This document shows positions 17,086-25,527 of a stretch of DNA of 64,000 nucleotides, in pieces; position 1 is the stretch's first letter, and each line of letters starts with the position of its first letter. Under the pieces are notes generated by a model, which had not been told where the DNA came from, made no database searches, and was given only the letters and a program-made list of their open reading frames with translations. The DNA lies in assembly GCA_963845445.1 (NCBI GenBank), contig CAWJSE010000003.1:496001-560000 (forward strand). The letters run 5' to 3'. Source of the stretch: JABDBL01 sp963845445. Lineage in GTDB: Bacteria > Cyanobacteriota > Vampirovibrionia > Obscuribacterales > Obscuribacteraceae. A program made the position numbers and the translations under genes.

Positions 17086-18804
17086 ATGAAGTACGAGATC
17101 AAACGCTGGAAATTGATCATTTATTATCTGAGGATCATCCTTTTCATTCTGCTGATTATTCTCCTGAGCACATTCATGCTATGGGCGTTCTTATGCACTC
17201 GCCCGTGGCGAATAGGCTTTGGTTTAGAATTGATATGGATATTTAACGGCTTGTTATTGCTTTTTTGCTTTTACTTAGGATGGCAAAACATACGGCAATT
17301 ATATAATTTAGTACGACGACTCAATATAGACAGCCAGGGCCTTCATATAAAGACTGCCAAAGGGCAGGAGCAAATCGCCTGGCAAGAATTGTCTAAAGTG
17401 GAAAAGCACTTTATGGCCGTCAATAGTAAAGTGCCGCGATTTTACGAGTTGACACTTAAAAATGGTCGCAGAATATTCTTACCTGGCGAAATGGATTCCT
17501 CCGGCTCACTAATTGCCCAAGTTAAATCGCTAAGCAGTGAAGCTGGGGTATCCCCCAGTTTTGTGCTGCCGGAACGTTTTGTTATGCCTTTAAGAAACAG
17601 ACTTTTGATCGCCTTAGCACTTTTGGCTTTAGTTGGAATCTACTTCTCGATTGAGTTTGATTTTCAATCGAAGTCTAAGGGCATAAATCGCGAATATTCT
17701 TTCGGCTATATCGACAAAGCAGGCAAATTAAAAATTCCAGTCAAGTTCGATGAGGCTGAGAATTTCTCCAAATATGGTGCGACAGTAAAAGTCAAAGGAA
17801 AGGAGAGCACCATAAATAAGGGCGGAGAGCCGATATTGCCTTTCGATGATCTAGATGCAGGTGATGGGCTTAGTGGTTTGATAAGAGCGTCTAGTCAAAA
17901 TAAAGCTGTTTTCATAGATAGTCAGGGCAAGCAAATTATCAAGACAAAATTCGATGCAGCCACTGGTTTTTATGACGGCATAGCTTATGTGCAAATAGGC
18001 AAAAAGTGGGGATCAATAAACGAAACGGGCAGATTTATCATCAAGCCAACATTTGACGATTGTCCTGTTAGCAGTGGCAAAGATGGACGCCTATTCGAAT
18101 TGCTAAAAGGGAAAGTTGTTTGTGTTGATAGAACGGGCAAAATTCTTTTCAAAACACTCTTTGATAGCATAGGCGAGTTTTCGGAAGGCATTGCTGCTGT
18201 GGCATTAAATGACAAACTTGGTTTTATTGATCAAAATGGCAAAACAATATGTAAGCCTAAATATGATTTGGTTGGTGATTTCCATGAAGGACTTGCCTGG
18301 GTAAATTTAGGTTTAAATCCCAATAGCCCTGAAGAAGGCAGATATGGTTATGTTGATCGCACCGGACAGCTGGTGATTCCAATAAAGTTTGCAAGCCATA
18401 ATGATTTTTCGGGCGGTTTGGCTGCGGTGGTTCTACCATATCGAAAAGGCGATTTGTTTCCACGCTTCAATAATTGGGGCTATATTGACCATAAGGGCAA
18501 TTATATAGTCAAACCGGAATTGGGCTATGCATCAGATTTACAGGAAGGACTGGCAGCAATAGAAGACGATAATTCGCAATGGGGCTATCTAAATAATACT
18601 GGCAGCATAGTAATTAAGCCAATTTTTGATTATGCCGAGAATTTCTCAGAGGGGCTAGCAGCCGTGCAAGTGAAGGATAAATTTGGCTATATTGATAAAT
18701 CGGGACAGTTTGTCATTCCGCCCACTTTTGATCAGGCTCAAAGTTTCTCGCAAGGTATGGCCGCGGTTGGCTTTGTCAAAGCGGTAGCCGCAAAACAGAA
18801 TTAG
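17086..18804 (+). CDS. Membrane protein with PH-like domain and WG repeats
   Basis: 572 residues. Two N-terminal membrane helices (about 11-30 and 44-64) are followed by a beta-rich segment (about 80-150: IKTAKGQEQIAWQELSKVEK...FYELTLKNGRRIFLP) that looks like a bacterial PH domain, then another helix (about 175-187) and about nine WG-type repeats. The repeats carry the pattern WGYIDKTGxxVIxPxFDxAxxFSEGLA, for example FGYIDKSGQFVIPPTFDQA. WG repeats form beta-structures used in binding; their ligands are mostly unknown. The C-terminal repeats should lie outside the cytoplasm if there are three helices, but topology is uncertain. WG-repeat expansions are common in this part of the bacterial tree. 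Confidence 0.85.
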   Translation: MKYEIKRWKLIIYYLRIILFILLIILLSTFMLWAFLCTRPWRIGFGLELIWIFNGLLLLFCFYLGWQNIRQLYNLVRRLNIDSQGLHIKTAKGQEQIAWQELSKVEKHFMAVNSKVPRFYELTLKNGRRIFLPGEMDSSGSLIAQVKSLSSEAGVSPSFVLPERFVMPLRNRLLIALALLALVGIYFSIEFDFQSKSKGINREYSFGYIDKAGKLKIPVKFDEAENFSKYGATVKVKGKESTINKGGEPILPFDDLDAGDGLSGLIRASSQNKAVFIDSQGKQIIKTKFDAATGFYDGIAYVQIGKKWGSINETGRFIIKPTFDDCPVSSGKDGRLFELLKGKVVCVDRTGKILFKTLFDSIGEFSEGIAAVALNDKLGFIDQNGKTICKPKYDLVGDFHEGLAWVNLGLNPNSPEEGRYGYVDRTGQLVIPIKFASHNDFSGGLAAVVLPYRKGDLFPRFNNWGYIDHKGNYIVKPELGYASDLQEGLAAIEDDNSQWGYLNNTGSIVIKPIFDYAENFSEGLAAVQVKDKFGYIDKSGQFVIPPTFDQAQSFSQGMAAVGFVKAVAAKQN

Positions 18805-18822
18805 AAACACTGCCTATAACCA

Positions 18823-19386
18823 TTAGGGAGTCTTGCTAGCGGAAGCCTGCACCAATAGATTGGAAAGTATGCTCGTCATCTGAGGAGAGGGACCAGACAC
18901 CGCTTTGCCGTCTTTGCCAGCTCCTACAATGGCGTAACCAATGGCACTTCCTCCTTCGCTTGGAATTATGGCATTGTAAAAAATTTTGCCGGCTACGCGC
19001 GGTCCACCCAAATCAAGTGGAGGGCTGAAGCGAGTTCTTTTAACATCCACTATATTGCCATTCACTGGTGCTTCTGCGATATGGGTAAAAGGATTTTCTG
19101 GATAATTGCCGCCACTGGGACTCTGGCTATCGGCGTTACCGCCCGCAAAGAAACTCCTAAAGCCAGGATCATCGGCTGCTAAAGGATACTTTCCTACTTT
19201 ATTGGCATAGGCTTGAGCTGCCATTGCCACAATGATCATATTCTGTTTGACTTTTAACAGCTGTGTTTTGGCTTCCACATCAAGGAAGCGTGGCATTATA
19301 ACGGCTGCCAATCCCAAGATGATTACCGCCATGATCAAGGCTTCAATAATGGTCAATCCAGATTGTCTGAGGCGAAAATTGATCAT
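18823..19386 (-). CDS. Type IV pilin-like (pseudopilin) protein
   Basis: The N-terminus has a prepilin signature: a short basic leader ending in SG, then LTIIEALIMAVIILGLAAVI with the glutamate at position 5 of the mature protein. Prepilin peptidase would cut after the Gly and the hydrophobic helix would insert into a pilus or type II secretion pseudopilus. The globular part is Gly/Pro-rich and contains a GspG-like PFTHIAEAPVNG stretch. No other pilus gene is nearby, so its assembly machine must be encoded elsewhere. It converges with the WG-repeat gene after 18 bases. Confidence 0.82.
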   Translation of the reverse strand: MINFRLRQSGLTIIEALIMAVIILGLAAVIMPRFLDVEAKTQLLKVKQNMIIVAMAAQAYANKVGKYPLAADDPGFRSFFAGGNADSQSPSGGNYPENPFTHIAEAPVNGNIVDVKRTRFSPPLDLGGPRVAGKIFYNAIIPSEGGSAIGYAIVGAGKDGKAVSGPSPQMTSILSNLLVQASASKTP

Positions 19387-19539
19387 TTTTATATGCCAAT
19401 AAGTATATAAAGGGCCAGCGGATCCATACCTAGTTAGGATAGCATTTTACTGGCGCCGCCAAAACAATTACAGACAAAATATAGAGATTCAAACGTCCAG
19501 AGTGGGGAAGCAATTCAAGCCCAGTTTGAGATGAAAGAA

Positions 19540-19570
19540 AAAACCCCCTTGACTAAATCAGGGGGGTTTT
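19540..19570. terminator. Rho-independent terminator
   Basis: AAAACCCCC, a short inner TTGA/TCA extension and loop CTAAA, then GGGGGGTTTT form a stem of about 13 pairs (one T-G wobble) flanked by A and T runs. It works on either strand. Its position fits the end of the 77-residue gene on the minus strand. Confidence 0.9.
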
Positions 19571-19608
19571 CTAAAAACTTTATGCCAATTTATTTGAGCA
19601 GTTCTTTT

Positions 19609-19842
19609 CTATACCGCTATCAAAGCTTTTTCTGGACTACGATGTCGATCATGAGCTATTTTACGAGGACGGCGTAAATGTTCCAAGAAGCGCTTGTGGG
19701 CAAGACTATCGATTGATATTTGTGGTGTTTTATCAGGAACAGACACAACAAATTCGTCAGGCTTGGTAGTAGTTGGCCTATAGCCATATTTACCGACCAT
19801 ATATAGGTAACCACCACGAGTTGCATAAATATAATGGATCAT
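19609..19842 (-). CDS. Small basic protein, unknown
   Basis: 77 residues, rich in Arg/His/Lys, with an N-terminal YIYATRGGYLYMVGKYGYRP that suggests a small beta-sheet, and a basic helical C-terminus (HKRFLEHLRRPRKIAHDRHR). The start follows AGGCAGGA at 5 bases and a strong terminator lies about 40 bases after the stop, which supports it as a real, monocistronic gene. No family recognised. Confidence 0.55.
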   Translation of the reverse strand: MIHYIYATRGGYLYMVGKYGYRPTTTKPDEFVVSVPDKTPQISIDSLAHKRFLEHLRRPRKIAHDRHRSPEKALIAV

Positions 19843-20030
19843 AATTCCTGCCTACCTCTAGTGATTAATCACTATTTAAATTCGATAACAACGCGCAAAA
19901 CAACGCAAGCCCAAGATAAATCTACTACAGCTTGGGTTAAAAGAACAAACTTTTGCCCAGAAATCGACTGATTTGCTCAACAATTCGTTATGGATAGCTT
20001 GTTTATCAGATCTTAGCTGGAAGCGCAGAA

Positions 20031-21302
20031 CTATAACGAAGGGGCAGAACCAGCGCGTACACTATGTCTGCGGCGGATTCGGAGCTTATCCGTCTCGGCA
20101 GAAGCAAGCACAGGCACTAGATCGTCTCCAGCAAATACAGTGACAGCGCTTTCTATATCACCAACCGAGGCATAAACAAGTTCCCCAGTCTGATTAAGAT
20201 CGAGTAAGACTTGGTTTGCATCTTCAGGATTAGCTCTTTGGGCGACCACACGTGTATGTTGACCAGAAGCATATGCTGTCTCCGCACGTTTAATTAACAC
20301 CCAAGTGTAACCCCGCGCTCGTAAATATCTCGCTAGCTGATAAGCAAGATTAGGACTCGAGCTAGTGTTTATGACGACCAACTTGATTTCGCGGCGGGTC
20401 GCGCTAACAAAAGTTGAACCAAGAAATTTAGACACTATTTTGTGAATGTCCTCTGGCTCAGCAACCCAATCCCCAGTTCCGGAGAAATGTCCTGGCAGCA
20501 TGACCAAATGCCGGTGATCTTTGGGAACACCGCGCATAAAATTAGCTATTTTCAGCATAAAAGCCATCTGCATATTAGTATCTATATAATCACGGGCTAC
20601 CGATATCAACTTGGGTATATGGAGCCACGCATCTGGCTTAGTGGCTCTATCGAGCAAGGCACGTATAAAAATTTCTTGTCGCTGAACCCGACCAATATCC
20701 CCTAACGCATCGTGCCTAAAACGCACGAATCCCATTGCTTGATTGCCTGTTAGGGTATGGAAGCCGGGGGTCAAATCAATGAGCAGCTTGGCCGTCCAGT
20801 CCATATAGTGCATAGGTTTAGGTATCTCCACCGTTATCCCACCGACTTCGTTAATCATTTCTACCAATCCGTGCACATTGAGAATCAAATAATTATCAAC
20901 AGGCAAATCTAAAAGAGAGCTGACTGTGCGCATACTAAGCTCTGGTCCGCCCAAGACATTGGCCGCATTTATTTTCTGCACGCCGTAACCAGGGATATTT
21001 GCCTGTGTATCTCTTGGAATAGATAAAACATCCAGAGTATTGCTATATGGATCCAAACGGGCGAACATAATAGTATCGGTTCGGCCGTTAAAGGCAGTTT
21101 TATCAGCCTTCTTTTGACCGCTTTTTTCGTTATATACTACATCTGTGCCAAGAAACAAGACAGTTGTAGGCTCTGTTAATCCCCCTAAGCGAAACAGCGG
21201 TGGTAAAAGCGATGGGCTAAATACAAGCGCATAGAGATACCCAGCTAAGACCCCTAACAATGCACTAAAAATATAAACCTGGTACCAACTGGTTGGACGC
21301 AC
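20031..21302 (-). CDS. LytR-CpsA-Psr family protein with LytR_C domain
   Basis: LCP proteins transfer lipid-linked glycopolymers to the cell wall or other acceptors. The 423 residues have a membrane helix near residues 9-27, the LCP domain with its arginines and aspartates (NGRTDTIMFARLDP, SIPRDT, FVRFRHD, DIGRVQRQ), then a C-terminal LytR_C-like region (LVVINTSSSPNLAYQLARYL). The catalytic arginine and pyrophosphate-binding residues are in place. The glycan it moves is unknown; nearby glycosyltransferase genes are consistent with surface glycan assembly. The gene is divergent from the GT9 gene across a spacer holding a 13-bp tandem repeat. Confidence 0.9.
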   Translation of the reverse strand: MRPTSWYQVYIFSALLGVLAGYLYALVFSPSLLPPLFRLGGLTEPTTVLFLGTDVVYNEKSGQKKADKTAFNGRTDTIMFARLDPYSNTLDVLSIPRDTQANIPGYGVQKINAANVLGGPELSMRTVSSLLDLPVDNYLILNVHGLVEMINEVGGITVEIPKPMHYMDWTAKLLIDLTPGFHTLTGNQAMGFVRFRHDALGDIGRVQRQEIFIRALLDRATKPDAWLHIPKLISVARDYIDTNMQMAFMLKIANFMRGVPKDHRHLVMLPGHFSGTGDWVAEPEDIHKIVSKFLGSTFVSATRREIKLVVINTSSSPNLAYQLARYLRARGYTWVLIKRAETAYASGQHTRVVAQRANPEDANQVLLDLNQTGELVYASVGDIESAVTVFAGDDLVPVLASAETDKLRIRRRHSVRAGSAPSL

Positions 21303-21401
21303 AAAGATTCTCCCCCGCCATAATTAGAGCGAATTCGAGCTTATTATAACGCAGTTCCTCGCCTCAGCGCGGGCTTAAATAGCATAATTCAGAGCACTGA
21401 G

Positions 21402-21492
21402 CTCCGCTGCTAATTAACGCTGGCGATTAATGCTGGCGATTAATGCTGGCGATTAATGCTGGCGATTAACGCTGGCAATTGCTGCTGCTAAT
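21402..21492. repeat. 13-bp tandem repeat, about 5 close plus 2 degenerate copies
   Basis: Five close copies of TAA(T/C)GCTGGCGAT run from 21415 to 21479, the last with one change, with a weaker copy on each side (21402-21414 and 21480-21492). The array lies in the spacer between the divergent LCP and GT9 genes. Copy number is likely to vary. Confidence 0.85.
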
Positions 21493-21550
21493 TGTTCACT
21501 CTGCTATGACCCTCAGCTATAATAACTGAGCAGTGAATGTTTGGAGCGAA

Positions 21551-22612
21551 ATGAACCGCAGACTATTAGCTATTAATTTTGGTGGCATTGGAGACGAAAT
21601 ACTTTTCTTACCAGTACTGGCTAGCATCAAAGAAAACTATCCAGACACACACATAACTTTGCTTCTAGAGCCTAGATCAAAGTCCGTTAAAGATCTGAGT
21701 AACCTGATTGATGAAATTCAGCTCTTCGATATAAAAAAGCAAATATTGATGCCGCATGATTACCGGGAACTGCTGCAAATTTTGCGCAACGGCGATTACC
21801 AAACTGTAATTTCCTCTGGTAGTTCGCCTCTGGTGGCTTGCTTACTTTTTGCCTCCCATATAAATGAGCGCATTGGCTATGATTCAGGTCCTCTTAGTCG
21901 CTATTTACTCACTAAACCTGTCAAGCTAAACAGACATCAATATGCAAGCACTATGTATCATGATCTGGTTCAAGGCATAGGATTAAGACACAAACAAGTT
22001 ATCCCGCAGGTGCAAGTGCCTGCCGAAAATTTAGAGCATATGAAAGGCTGGCTAAACAATCAAAATCCAGGCAAGGAAAAAAACAGAAAGGTCGTTATTC
22101 ACCCTGGTACCAGTACATTAGCCTTAAAAAAGGGAATTATCAAAACTTGGCCAGCAGAAAATTGGGCTTCACTAATTAATCAGCTAATAAAAAATCAGGA
22201 TACGCAAATTATTTTAGCTGGTGGGCCAGATGATGAACAGACGATTGTTCAAATAATGCAGGTGCTTGAGAAAAATAACTATTTTAAGCAAAACCGAGAC
22301 TCATTTGTTCCAGCTTATGGAGCAACAAAAAGCCTGGCTGATTTGGCAGCTCTGATATCAATGAGCGATTTATTGATTTGTGTTGACTCTGCTCCCATGC
22401 ACATTGCAGTGGCATTGAAAAAACAAATCCTGGCGCTCTTTGGTCCAACCAATCCAGAACACCTTTTGCCGCTTTCGCCACAGTGCCGCTATCTCAAAGA
22501 TATCAGCAGTTCAAAACGTAGTAAATCTGAAAGAAGTAAAGGTATTAGTATCCACCCAAATACTGTTTACCAGTCTGCTTCAGATCTACTCCAGATAGTG
22601 AAAGTCCAATGA
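21551..22612 (+). CDS. Glycosyltransferase family 9 (heptosyltransferase-like)
   Basis: Family 9 glycosyltransferases use ADP-heptose or similar donors for lipopolysaccharide and glycan assembly. The 353 residues show the N-terminal RLLAINFGGIGDEILFLPVL, the central VVIHPGTST and WPAENWASLI, and the C-terminal DLLICVDSAPMHIAVAL/ALFGPTNPEH, in family order. ATG 21551 is chosen over 21533 because GGAG lies 4 bases upstream. The acceptor is unknown. The C-terminal 68 bases overlap the end of the HD-GYP regulator on the opposite strand. Confidence 0.88.
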   Translation: MNRRLLAINFGGIGDEILFLPVLASIKENYPDTHITLLLEPRSKSVKDLSNLIDEIQLFDIKKQILMPHDYRELLQILRNGDYQTVISSGSSPLVACLLFASHINERIGYDSGPLSRYLLTKPVKLNRHQYASTMYHDLVQGIGLRHKQVIPQVQVPAENLEHMKGWLNNQNPGKEKNRKVVIHPGTSTLALKKGIIKTWPAENWASLINQLIKNQDTQIILAGGPDDEQTIVQIMQVLEKNNYFKQNRDSFVPAYGATKSLADLAALISMSDLLICVDSAPMHIAVALKKQILALFGPTNPEHLLPLSPQCRYLKDISSSKRSKSERSKGISIHPNTVYQSASDLLQIVKVQ

Positions 22613-23637
22613 CACTCTCAGGCATCTTGTCTTTGACTAATTCGCCGTGCTCGCCCACCATTGTCAACAAGGCTTCCACAACGCTAGGATCAAATTGTTT
22701 CCCAGCATATTTACTCAATTCGCTAGCAGCGCGATCATCGGCCGATAGACTGGCGATAAGGCCTGTCAGTTGTCATTGCATCGTAAGCATCGGCAACAAG
22801 AATTATGCGCGAACCCAAAGGGATAGCCTCGCCCACTAAGTGATCAGGATAACCACTGCCATCCATGTATTCGTGATGGTGCAAAACATATTTGCGCACT
22901 TTCCCCAAACCACTTAATTCACCGATAATTTGCGCGCTCTTAACTGGATGGCTAGACATTACAGATTGCTCGTTGGCATTAAGTCTATCCGGCTTCCAGA
23001 GAATTGCCTCTGGCACGCCAATTTTGCCTATATCATGCAATATGCCAGCTAGTTCAATTTCTCTTTGCTCTTCAGCAGATAAATTCATTTGCTTAGCAAT
23101 ACCGACAGAAAATCGACTTACCCTTAAACTATGTCCTGAGGTATAATCGCATTTTGCGTCTAGAGCATCTGACAATGCTCTAATGGTCCCCATTGATACT
23201 TCTTCTAGTCGAGCCAGTGCGTCGCGCAACTCGATTAATAGGCCATCATTCTTCTCTCTTAACTCATATGCTTCCAAAGCTCGGCGAACAGTGATTCTAA
23301 GCTCGTCTGCATCCCAGGGTTTAGGAACATACTTATAAACTTTGCCCGAATTGATAGCGTCTATCAAAGCTTGAATATCTGTATAACCAGTCAGCAAAAT
23401 TTTTATAGCCCGGGGACGAAAATCTAAAGACTGCTCGAGCAATTGCACGCCGGTAATTCCGGGCATGCGCTGGTCAGTGATAATAAGGCTGAATTCGTGC
23501 TCTTTGAGAAGCGCTAAGCCTTGCGCCCCACTGTTTGCATCAATAACCTCGTATTCCTCTGAAAGAACACGTTTCAATAAACGCAAATTAGCAGATTCGT
23601 CATCAACAACAAGAATTTTGTGGCGTGTCAATCTCAA
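22545..23637 (-). pseudogene. Response regulator with HD-GYP phosphodiesterase; frame broken near C-terminus
   Basis: A receiver domain (acidic pair Asp12/Asp13, phosphoacceptor Asp55 in ITDQRMPG, Lys105) is followed by an HD-GYP domain with HDIGKIG (His200-Asp201), HHHEYMDGSGYP and DAYDAMTTDRPYR. HD-GYP proteins hydrolyse cyclic di-GMP. The frame stops at 22735 after YRQSIGR, but another frame continues at once with DDRAASELSKYAGKQFDPSV and runs to TAA at 22545, which is the normal C-terminal helix of the family. One indel in 22737-22745 accounts for the break. Upstream on the same strand are a histidine kinase and a TPR gene, so it is probably the output of that sensor. Confidence 0.82.
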
Positions 23638-23726
23638 ACTCCTGGTTTAACGCTGTTATTATCCCCAGAAAAGCTATTTACTACATTACCGCTTGTTTAG
23701 TTTGCGCAAAGAATCTAAGTGCAAGG

Positions 23727-23937
23727 CTAACAGATTATTCGCATTGACAGTTTGAGCAGCCCAATCTCATCGATCGGCTTTCTGAAGGCTTCATAATATG
23801 TTGTCAAGAATTCGCTTGCAATGGGAAAATTACCCGGCTTGGGGTGAGTTCGCCACCAACAGCCGACTAAAGAGTGATAGATATGCCTCTTGACTGACTT
23901 AAGTGTCCTAAATTCGGCAGCCTTAGCCTTGCTACTA
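23727..23937 (-). other. Coding-like open stretch without a start, unknown
   Basis: In the 297-base gap between the histidine-kinase and regulator genes the minus strand is open for about 70 codons, ending at TAG 23727, and its composition looks protein-like (VKRHIYHSLVGCWWRTH, then FPIASEFLTTYYEAF). No start codon is visible and its upper end overlaps the kinase stop. It may be a decayed gene fragment. Otherwise the gap shows nothing recognisable. Confidence 0.25.
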
Positions 23938-25527
23938 TGCCGGCTCCAGAGAAATTTTTAGAGGGATAGAAACTTTGAAAGTCGTGCCACCAGTAGCAGC
24001 TGTTTCGAACCATATCTTGCCTCTATGGCGCTCAATTATTGAATGGCAAATAGATAAACCGAGCCCGGTACCTTTACCTACTGGCTTAGTAGTGAAAAAT
24101 GGTTCAAAAATTTTATTGTGATTCTCACTTTTTATGCCTGGTCCATTATCTGTAATGCTTACCAGAACATGGTCGCCTGTAAGTTCAGAACTAATTTTTA
24201 CCAGCGGCTCATCAATATGCTCCAATGCCTGCGCGGCATTTGAAAGTAAATTCATCCATACTTGATTTAATTGCCCAGGATAACAAAGCACTGGTGTCAT
24301 ATCTTGCAAACTTAATTCCACTGGAATTCTATCTTTACCGTAATACTGTCCTAAGATTTTTAGAGTTGACTCTATGCCCTCGCTAATGGAAGCTTCTTTT
24401 AATTCAGCCTCATCAAGGCGACCGAAACTGCGCAAATTCTTTGTTATTTGCCGAATGCGCCCTACTCCTTCTTCCATGTCTGCCAAAATATTATCGAGAT
24501 CGGTTACTAGAAAATCATATTTCAGCTTGGTTTTGATCTCTGCTAGTGCAATCTTATCTTTCTCCGGCAACTCATCACAAGTGGCTATGATCTTTTTCAT
24601 ATCCTCACAATAGTCCTTTAAATATGGCAAATTGCCATGTACAAAATTGATTGGATTGTTCAACTCGTGAGCAACGCCTGCCACAAGTCGCCCTAAAGAT
24701 GCCATCTTTTCCTGGTGCACTAATTGCGTTTCTACTTGCTTCATTTCATTCATCAGTCTTTGATTGCTTTGCAATTGAGAGCGAAGCCTATTATTCATCG
24801 ACTGAGCAAATCGCGCCATATAGGTGCAAAATCCACCCCAAATAAAAGCGACGCTACTGAAAATCAAGCTGCGCCATAAAATCCTTTGCCATAAATTGCT
24901 CAGGTAAATAGTAACAACACTGCTGATGGCAGTATGCGGCTGAAATGAATCTTTCAATAGTAGTAATGAATGATAGTTTTCTATGAACAAGAGACCAATA
25001 TATGAAAGAGCAACGAAAAAGCTAGTTGCATAAATGCCTATTCTGGTAAAAACGTAGCTAGATAATAAAATTGGCAACAAGTATAGAATGTACAAATCAG
25101 ATTCTATACCTCTGGTGGCATGTACCAGGATGGTAAGAGCAATAGTATCGAGTTCGAGCAGAACCGCATTTAATACCGCAATATTTCGTTCGCTAAAATA
25201 GTTTAGTAGAGGTTGTCGAGACTTGTCTAAGACATTTTGCATGCTATCCAGCACGCTTTTCCTAATCAATGCCATCGCGACAGAAGAATAAAGAATTACC
25301 GCCAGAATAATAGCCGCAACAAAAGAAAAATTAAATTCGTTCTTTGAGAATAGTTTTACAGCAAGCAGTATTAGCAAACAAGCTGATGCAAACGCCAGGC
25401 GAAATTTGAGTATCTGCCTAGTTTTAGAAAGTAATTCCAGCTCAACAGTTTCGCTAAGAGATTGATCGAAATTGATTCTGTCCGCCTGGTCTATCTTTGG
25501 CTTTTGCATGACATTGGTTGATTTCAT
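23935..25527 (-). CDS. Membrane sensor histidine kinase
   Basis: 530 residues. An N-terminal membrane region with about six helices (about 42-60, 68-88, 120-136, 143-160, 165-182 and 215-235) is followed by a coiled-coil linker, then the histidine-kinase core: phosphoacceptor His287 in GVAHELNNP, N box NQVWMNLLSNAAQA, G1 DNGPGI, F box IFEPFFTT and G2 GKGTGLGLSIC. No periplasmic sensor domain is apparent, so the signal is probably sensed within the membrane or by the linker. The start overlaps the stop of the TPR gene (ATGA), so the two are translationally coupled. It is the likely partner of the HD-GYP response regulator 300 bases downstream. Confidence 0.93.
   Translation of the reverse strand: MKSTNVMQKPKIDQADRINFDQSLSETVELELLSKTRQILKFRLAFASACLLILLAVKLFSKNEFNFSFVAAIILAVILYSSVAMALIRKSVLDSMQNVLDKSRQPLLNYFSERNIAVLNAVLLELDTIALTILVHATRGIESDLYILYLLPILLSSYVFTRIGIYATSFFVALSYIGLLFIENYHSLLLLKDSFQPHTAISSVVTIYLSNLWQRILWRSLIFSSVAFIWGGFCTYMARFAQSMNNRLRSQLQSNQRLMNEMKQVETQLVHQEKMASLGRLVAGVAHELNNPINFVHGNLPYLKDYCEDMKKIIATCDELPEKDKIALAEIKTKLKYDFLVTDLDNILADMEEGVGRIRQITKNLRSFGRLDEAELKEASISEGIESTLKILGQYYGKDRIPVELSLQDMTPVLCYPGQLNQVWMNLLSNAAQALEHIDEPLVKISSELTGDHVLVSITDNGPGIKSENHNKIFEPFFTTKPVGKGTGLGLSICHSIIERHRGKIWFETAATGGTTFKVSIPLKISLEPA

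Noticed and set aside
21402..21492. CRISPR array
   Set aside because: Units are 13 bases and directly tandem, without spacers.
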